From Pandoraea captiosa (lineage in GTDB: Bacteria; Pseudomonadota; Gammaproteobacteria; Burkholderiales; Burkholderiaceae): DNA of 64,000 bases. Shown here in pieces: positions 51,901 through 60,900 of this stretch. A program made the translations under genes and the position numbers. Every line of letters begins with the position of its first letter. The stretch's first letter is position 1. Location: contig NZ_CABPSQ010000001.1 in assembly GCF_902459775.1 (NCBI RefSeq), forward strand, positions 186,001-250,000, in the 5' to 3' direction. The notes under the pieces were generated by a model. The model had not been told where the DNA came from and did no database searches. It saw only the letters and a program-made list of their open reading frames with translations.

Positions 51901-54900
51901 CGCGCGACGTGCTGACGTATGCCGCGCAACGCAAGGCCACGCCTTTCATCGTGCTGGCCGCCGCATTCCAATGGCTGTTGCATCGCTACGCGGGCGAGAC
52001 GGACATTCGGGTTGGCGTGCCGATCGCGCAGCGCGATATCGCGGGGCTCGAGCGTATGCTCGGCTGTCTCGTCAATACGCAGGTCTGGCGGACGGTGGTG
52101 GACCCGACGGCGGACTTCGACCGGCTGGTCGCGCAGGTGCGCGATGGTGCGCTGGACGCACAGGCGCATCGCGACGCCCCGTTCGAGCGCGTGGTGGAGC
52201 GTATCGCACCGCAGCGCAGCCTTGGGCAGTCGCCGCTCTTCCAGGTGATGCTCAATCACCATGTGGTCAATGCCGCATCGTCGCGCGTCGCGACCGGTTG
52301 GCCGACCGGGCTGAGTGTCGTCGCCGAGCCGCTGACCGGCGGGGCGCAATACGATCTCGCGCTGGACATCGACGAGTTGCGCGAAGGGGGCGCCGGCGCA
52401 CTTGGCCCGAACGACGCGAGCACCGATCCGCTCGACGGCGTGAGGCTGCGTGCCCGACTGACATTCCCGACCGACCTGTTCGACGTCGAGACCATCGAAC
52501 GACTGGGTGCGGACTGGTGCGCCGGGCTGGCGACATTGCTGGCGATGCCGACGCGGCCGCTTGCGGCGCTCGACGTGGCGTTTGCCGCCCCGCCGAACGG
52601 TCGCACGGCAGCGCAGGAGGTGTCGCCGTGCGACCGGCCGGCGGCGTTCCAAAGTGTGCCCGCACTCGTCGATGCCCGGGCCCGGCAGCAGCCGTCGGCC
52701 ATTGCGCTGCGCGACGAGACGGCCACGCTGACCTATGCCGAGCTGGTGTGCGCGGCCAATCGCGTCGCGCAATGGCTGCTGGCGCAGGGCGCGACGCCCG
52801 AGGCGCGCATCGGTCTGGCGATGTCGCGTCAGACGGCCATGATTGCCGGCCTGCTCGGCATCATGAAGGCGGGCTGTGCCTTCGTGCCGCTCGACCCGTC
52901 CTATCCCGCGCAGCGGCTCACGCAAATCATCGAAGACGCCGGGATTTCGCTGGTGCTCACCGAGACTTCGCTGATGGATGCGCCATGGATGCCAATGCGC
53001 CATGCCGCCCTGACCGACATCGTTGCCGAGCGCACGCTATCGGGCGATACGCCGCCATTGGCCCTGCATCCCGACCAACTCGCCTATCTGATCTATACGT
53101 CCGGCTCGACCGGCGTTCCCAAAGGCGTGGCGGTCGCGCATGGGCCCCTCGCCATGCACTGCGTGGCCACCGGGGCGCAGTATCGTCTCACGCCGGACGT
53201 CTGCGAGTTGCACGTGCTGTCGATCAACTTCGACGGCGCGCATGAACGGTGGATGGCGCCGTTGATCTGCGGCGCGTCGCTGTTCATCGCCGACGAAAGG
53301 CATTGGGCGCCGCAGGCGATGGTCGACGCCATGCGCCGTCATGGCGTGACCAACGCCGGCTTCCCAAGCGCTTACCTGAGCCGTCTGGCCACCAGTGCCG
53401 CCACCGGCGCGCCGGCGCTGCGGCTGCTGTCGTTCGGCGGCGAAGCGATGCCGTGGCCCGCGCTGCGCGCGGCGCAGGCGATGTTTCGTCCGGCACAGAC
53501 GATCAATGGGTATGGCCCGACCGAAACCGTGATGACGCCGGTCGCATGGTCCATCGATGGCGATCTCGACGCCCAGCCGGCGGTGCAACGCACCGCGCAG
53601 GCCTATGCCCCGATCGGTGTGCCCGTGGGCCACCGTCGGGCGTGGGTGCTGGATCCGTGGCTGGGTGAAGTGCCGCTCGGCGCCGCCGGTGAGCTGTATC
53701 TCGGCGGTGAAGGCATCGCGCGAGGCTACCTGGGACGTCCCGGGTTGAGCGCCGAGCGCTTCGTGCCGGACCCGCGCGGCGAGCCGGGCGCGCGCATGTA
53801 CCGCACCGGTGACCGTGTGCGACGTCTGGCCGACGGCACGCTCGTGTATCTCGGGCGTTTCGATCAGCAGGTGAAGGTGCGTGGCTTTCGCATCGAACCC
53901 GGTGAAGTCGAGACCCAGTTGCTGCGCGAAGCGGGCGTCGACGATGCGCTGGCCGTTGTGGCGGCCGGGCCGACGGGCGATCAGCTCGTGGCATACGTTG
54001 CAGGCAAGGGCCTCGATGGCGAAGCGCTGCGCATGGCGCTGGCGAACCGGCTGCCGGACTATCTCGTGCCGTCGCTCGTGATCGTGCTGGACACGCTGCC
54101 GAAGCTGCCCAATGGCAAGCGGGACCGCGCCGCATTGCCGGCGCCGGTGTGGGGCAGTGCGGGCGGACAAGCGCCGCAGGGCGAGGCGGAGGCTGCGCTC
54201 GCGGCCATCTGGCAGACGTTGCTGCACGTGCCCGCAGTCAGTCGCGACGATAACTTTTTCGCGCTGGGCGGGGACTCCATCGTTGCCTTGCAGATGGTCA
54301 GCCGTGCGCGTCAGAGGGGCTGGCAAATCGGTGCGCAGGAGGTTTTCCGTCATCAGACGCTGGCGCGCGTGGCCGCCCAGGCGCTTCCCACGCACAGCGC
54401 TGGGGATGAAACCCCCACGCCGGAACCGATGCAGGGCGACGTTCCGCTTACGCCCGTGCAGGCATGGTTTTTCCGGCAGGACGTGGCGAGTCGCGATCAC
54501 TGGAACCAATGGATCGAAGTGCGGTTGCCTCATGGAACGGATGGAACGGATGGAACGGATGGAACGGATGGTACGGACGGGACGGACGTGACGACGCTTC
54601 GCCAGGCGCTGGCGCGCGTGGTGACTCATCACGACGCGTTGAGACTGCGCTTCACCGAGCGCGACGGCCGTTGGCATGCGCGGTACGTCGCGCCGCACGC
54701 GGCCGACGATCTGCTCTGGCATGCCGCCGTGTGCGACGAAGCGCAACTGGCCGAGCGGCTCGCGCAAGCCCAGCGGAGCCTGTCGCTCGCCGACGGCCCG
54801 CTGTTGCGTGCGCTGCTGGTGCGCACCGAGGACGGACGACTGCGTTGCTTCCTCGTGGCGCACCATCTGGTGATCGACGGGGTGTCGTGGCGCATTTTGC

Positions 54901-57900
54901 TTGCCGATCTTCAGACGGCGCTCGATCAGCGCAAGCACGCGCCGGACCATGACGGCAGGTTGCCTGCCGTGGGCGAGTCGATGCGCGCCTGGGCGCAGCG
55001 CTGGCATGACTGGACGCACAGCGAGGCGGCGCAGGCGGCGCTCGGCGTCTGGCAGCAATCGCTGCAAGGGGCGCGCGACACGATCGACATCGCGAAGGAC
55101 AACCTTGTCGACCGGGGCACTGGCGAGATCGAACAGACGTGGCGCGCGGACATTGCACAGCCACTGACGGCATTGCGTCGCGTTCGCCTGCATGAGGTGC
55201 TCGGTGCCGCCGTGGCCCATACGCTGGGTAAGCGCATCGGTGCCGCGCGCTATGTCGTTCACGTGGAGGGTCACGGTCGCGGGGGCGACGGCGCGGGCGA
55301 TCTGTCCCGCACGCTGGGCTGGTTTACCGCCGCCTGGCCGCTCGCCGTCGACGTTGGGGCCACGCCTCACGCGACGTTGGCCGCCACGCGCGCGGCCTGG
55401 CGACACGCGCCGCAGGCGGGCGCGAGCTATGGCGCACTCCGCTATCTCGGCACGCCGGTTGCGCAGCAAACGCTGGCGGCGCTGCCGCAGGGTCTCGTCA
55501 CCGTGAACTTCCTGGGACGCAGCGTCAGCCATGAGGCTGAGGAGGGCGTGGTCGGCATTGTCGACGGCGGGCTTTCGCACGCGCCCGAGGTGGCGCCTCC
55601 CAATTGGCTGACGTTCGACGTCTGGCAGCGCAACGACGCGCTGCACGTCGTTTGCCGCTACGACCGGTCGCGTCTGGTCGGTGACGACGTGCGGACGTTG
55701 ATCGACGACATCGGCGCGACGCTCCGTGCATTTGCGCAGACGCTGCCTGACAACGAGCCGATCGTCGCCGAGGATTTCCCGCACGCAGGGCTGACCGGCG
55801 AACAACTGGCGGCGCTGCCCGCGCCTGCGCAACAGCTCGAAGCCGTAGTCCCGGCCACGTCGATGCAGCAGGGCCTGCTCTTTCACGCGCAGCAGCAAGG
55901 TACGGCCGACCCGTATTTCTATCAGAAGGGCTTCGTCATCGAGGGCGAACTCGATGTCGACGCGTTCGCGCAGGCATGGCGCGACACCATCGCGCGCCAT
56001 GCGGCGCTGCGCACCGCTTATGCGACCGACGTGGGCGAGCAGCCGCTGCTGTTGGTATATGCGAAGGAAACGGTCACGTCGGGCGCCGGGTGCCTGCCGC
56101 AGGAGGACTGGCGTGGCCTCACGCTCGCCGAACAGCATGGTCGTCTCGATGCGCGTTTCGCGGCCGAGCGCGCCGCAGGGTTTTCATTCGCGCAGGCGCA
56201 TCGTGTGCGTCTGACGCTGGTGCGTGTCGCGCAGACCCGCTGGTGGCTGCTCTGGAGCAGTCACCACGTCGCGCTCGACGGCTGGAGCACCGGGTTGGTC
56301 CTGAGTGACGTCATGGCGCGATATACCGTGTGCGCACGTGGCGGCGTGTTGACGCAGGCCGACTTGGAGGTGGCCCCGTCGTTCGCCGAGTTTGCCGTCT
56401 GGCAACGCGAGCGCGACGTCACCGTGTCGTTGGCGCACTGGCGTCGGCTGCTCGATGGCGTGGGTGCGCCGACGCCATTGCCCGCAGCGCACACGGCGGT
56501 ACAGGACGCGCTACAAGAGACGACACAAGAGACGGCACAAGACACGACGCGACAGACGCCCACGTCGCGCCATGGCGAGGCAGTGTGGACGCTCGCGCCC
56601 GGGCAATGGGAGGCATGGAGCGACGCGGCGCGTCGCGCAGGGGTGACGCCGGGCACTCTGTGTCAGGGGGCGTGGGCGATGCTGCTGGCGCGTCACGCCG
56701 GTTTGCGCGATGTGGTGTTCGGCGTGACGGCCTCGGGACGCTCGGCTGCCATGCCCGGCATCGAACGGATGGCGGGACTCTTCATCAACACCTTGCCCGT
56801 GCGCGCCAAACTCGAAGCGCACCGCACGGTCGCGCAGTGGTTGCGAGACTTGCAGACGCAGACGGCGCAATCGCGCGAACACGAGCATGTCGCGCTGTCT
56901 GCCATTACCCGTGAAGCGCAACGCGAAGGCGAGGGCGCCGACGGCGCATTGTTCGAGAGCATCGTCGTCTTCGAGAATTACCCGCTCGACGCAGCACTGC
57001 TTGGCCAGCGCGACGACGGCCTGCGTCTGTCGTTACTGGAACGTGAGCCACAGGCGCGCAACAACTATCCGCTCTCGCTCATCGTCGAGCAGCATGACGG
57101 TCTGCGCCTCGTACTCGCCTTTGCCCGCGAGCGATTCGACGAGGCTGCCGTGCGCATGCTCGGCGAACAGTTCGTGGCCTTGCTGGGCGCGCTGGCGTCG
57201 GGCATCGACGGCCCGTTGGGCCGTATCGGGCTGGGGGACACCGCAGCGCGGGCCACGAGTGCCGTGGCCTGGCCGACGCAGGATTTGCTGGAGGTATGGC
57301 AGGCCCATGTGGCGCGCGACGGCCACGCTCTGGCGGCCGAGGGCGAGGATGGCGCTTTACGGCGTGCCGAACTCGATGATTTGGCGAATCGTCTGGCTGC
57401 GGCGCTTCAGGGCCGTGGCATCGGACCGGAAGATCGTGTCGCCGTGTGTCTGCCACGCAGCGCCGCATGGGTGGGCGCGATTCTGGGCATCTGGAAGGCG
57501 GGGGCGGCGTACGTGCCGCTCGATCCCGCGCAGCCTGTCGAGCGGCTTAACCGGCTCTTGAGCGCCAGCGGTGCGAAGGCCGTGATCGTCGACGAGCATG
57601 CGCCCGAGATCGCGCACGCGCCGACGATCCGATGGCACGCGCTGACGTCCACCGCCACCCCGAATGCCTCAGTCGCGCCCAGACCCGTTCGAACCCATGC
57701 ACTGCAAGCCGCTTACGTCATCTACACCTCGGGATCGACGGGCGAACCGAAGGGCGTCGTGGTCAGTCGCGGTGCGCTGCATAACTACGTGCAGGCCGTG
57801 GCAGCGCGCTTGTCCGAGTGCGGGCTGAGCGCGGGCGATCCGCCGACGGGTGGTTTCGCCATGGCATCGACCGTGGCCGCCGATCTGGGCCACACAACGC

Positions 57901-60900
57901 TATTCGGCGCACTGGCGCTGGGGCGTCCCGTGTACCTCGTGCCGCAGGCGTGTGCATTCGATGCGCAGCGATTTGCGCAATGGTGCGCCGCGCGTCCCAT
58001 CGACGTGCTCAAGATTGTGCCGGGCCATCTGAAAGGTCTGCTCGACGCGGCGGGCGAATCGGTATTGCCACGCGTCGTTCTGGTGACGGGCGGCGAGTCG
58101 CTCGATTCGGCTTTCGTCGCGCAGATTCGGGCGGCTCGCCCGTCGCTTGCGGTGCTCAACCACTATGGGCCGACGGAGACGACCGTCGGCGCGCTCACGT
58201 ATGCGGTGGCGCCGGTCGCATTGAAGACGTCGGTGCCTGTCGGACATCCGCTTGCCAACCTCCACGCGTATCTGCTCGACGCCGACCTCAACCCTGTACC
58301 GCCGGGCGTTGCCGGCGAGCTCTATCTCGGTGGGGCGGGGCTTGCGCGAGGCTATCTCGGTGCGCCGGGGCAGACGGCCGAACGATTCGTACCGGACCCC
58401 TGGCGCACCGGGGAGCGGCTGTATCGCACCGGTGACCGGGCGGTGCAACGTGCCGACGGCGCGTTCGTCTATCTCGGCCGCATGGACGATCAGGTCAAGA
58501 TTCGCGGTTATCGCGTGGAACCGGCCGAAGTGGCGCAGGCGATGCGTCGGGTGCCGGGGGTGACGGACGCAGCCGTGGTGGCGCGTCATGACGGGCCGGG
58601 GGGCGCGTGGTTGCACGGTGTCTATACGGGCGGGGCGACGACGGACGTCGTGCGCGCGGCGCTGAACGCGGCGTTACCGGCCGCGTGGGTCCCCGCGCGA
58701 CTCGACGGCGTGGAGCAGTTGCCCCTCACCCCGAACGGCAAGTTGGATCGTCGCGCACTGGCCGCACTGGCTGCGCTAGCCACGCTCGCCGAGCGAGGCG
58801 AAGCCACGAACGAATTACCGCACGACGGCATGGAAGCCGAGATCGCATCTATCTGGTGTCAGATCCTCAAACGCGATCGGGTGGGACGCCACGACGCTTT
58901 CTTCGACATCGGCGGTGACTCCATTCTTGCGCTGCAGGTCATTGCACGCCTGCGCAAGCGCGGTCTCAAGATCGGTCCGCAGCACCTGGCGTCGCATCCG
59001 ACGATTGCCAGACTTGCGACGCTCGCCGCCCCGGTCCCCGCTGCGGCATCGTCTGACGCGACGCCCGTTCAGGTCGGGTCGCCAGGCCCCACGCGCGGCG
59101 ATGCGCATCGCACCCGATTCCCGTTGTCGTCGTCGCAGCGCCGCGTTTGGCTGGAGACGCAATTGGCGCCGCGGGAGGGCGCGTATCACATTGCCGGCGC
59201 GCTGCGTCTGGAAGGGCCATTGCAGGCGCATGCGCTGGAAGGCGCGCTGCACACGCTGTCGGCATGGCACGACGCCTTGCGCACCACTATCGTGGTCAAC
59301 GATGTCGACGGCGAGCCGCAGCAATGCGTACATGCCACGCTGCCGGTCGCGTTCACTCGCGACGCCGACATTCCCCCGGGCGCCGGCGACGCCGCCGTCC
59401 AAGCGCGTCTCGATGCCCTCACGCGGGCACCGTTCGATCTGGTGGCCGGGCCGCTCTGGCGCGTGCATCTGATGCCGCTGGGCCAGCACTCGCATGCGCT
59501 GATGCTGGTCATGCATCACCTGATCTCGGACGGCTGGTCGATGAACCTGTTGATTCGCGATCTGGCACACGCCTATCGCGCCCATGCGAGTGGCGTGTCG
59601 CCAGCGCGTGCGTCGGTGGGCGCCCCGGCACCGCAGGTGCGCTACGGCGATTACGCGGTGTGGCAGCGTGAGCAACTGGCGAGTCCCGCGCAGGCGGAGC
59701 AACTGGCGTACTGGCGTGCGCAACTCGGCACGACACACCCCGAATTGGCGCTGCCGTTCGATCGGGCACGTCCGGCGACGCGTGACGGCGCGGGGGCGAG
59801 CATCGACCTGACGGTATCGCCCGACTTGCCTGCGCGGCTGGACCGCTTCGCGCGTGAGCACGGCGTGACCCGCTTCATGGTCATGGCCGCCGCGTTCCAC
59901 CTGCTCCTGCATCGCGTCACCGGCGACGCCGACATCCGAACGGGCCTGCCGGTCGCCGGGCGCTCGCACGAGTCGGTCGAGCCGGTCGTGGGCTTCTTCG
60001 TCAACACACAGGTGCTGCGCTCGCAGATCGACACGCCCACGACGTTTGCGTCGCTCGTCGCGCAGATTCGCGATGGGTTGCTGGCGGCGCAACAGCATGC
60101 GGATGTGCCGTTCGAGCGGTTGGTGGAGCATCTCGCACCGGTGCGCAGCGTTTCGCGTCATCCGCTGTTCCAGGTGTCGCTCAATCACCAGAAGCGCGCC
60201 TTCGCCCCATTGAGCGATCTGGCGGGCCTGACGATGCAGGCCATCGAGCGTCGCGCGCATCACGCGCAGGTCGACCTCGCGCTCGACACCGAGGAGGACG
60301 ATACCGGCGCCTTGCGCGGCTGGCTAACGTATGCCTGCGATGTCTTCGATGCCGCAACGGTGCGCCGCCTGGGCGATCAGTGGCTGGTGCTGCTCGACGT
60401 TGCCATGGCACAGGCGCAAGTCCCTGTGGCGCGTCTGGCCATGTGCGAGCATCACGCCGCGCCGCCGTCCCGTCGCCACCCGCGCACGAAGGTGGCCGTG
60501 CCGATGCCGGTCCATCTGACTATCGATGCGCAGGCCGCCGCGCGTAGCGATGCCATTGCTGTGAACGACGGCCAATCGCAATTGACCTACGCCGAACTCG
60601 TATCGCGCGCCAACCGCGTCGCCCACGCGCTGATCCGCGCGGGCGTTGCACCGGAAGCTCGTGTGGGGCTGGCCATGTCGCGTGGCACGGACCTGATCGT
60701 TGCGATGCTGGGCATCCTCAAGGCGGGGGCGGCTTATGTGCCGCTCGATCCGGCCTATCCGGCGGACCGGCTGCGTTACATGGTGGCGGACGCTGGCGTC
60801 ACCCATGCGATCACGCAAGTGTCGCTGGCGCATGCCACATGGTTGCCGCCGGGCGCGCATACGATCGAGTCGCTGCTATCGGATAGCACGCTGCCCACGA

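Noticed and set aside
53037-56138. Leftward open frame of 1033 codons opposite the NRPS
   Set aside because: Antisense of clearly defined A, PCP, E and C domains.
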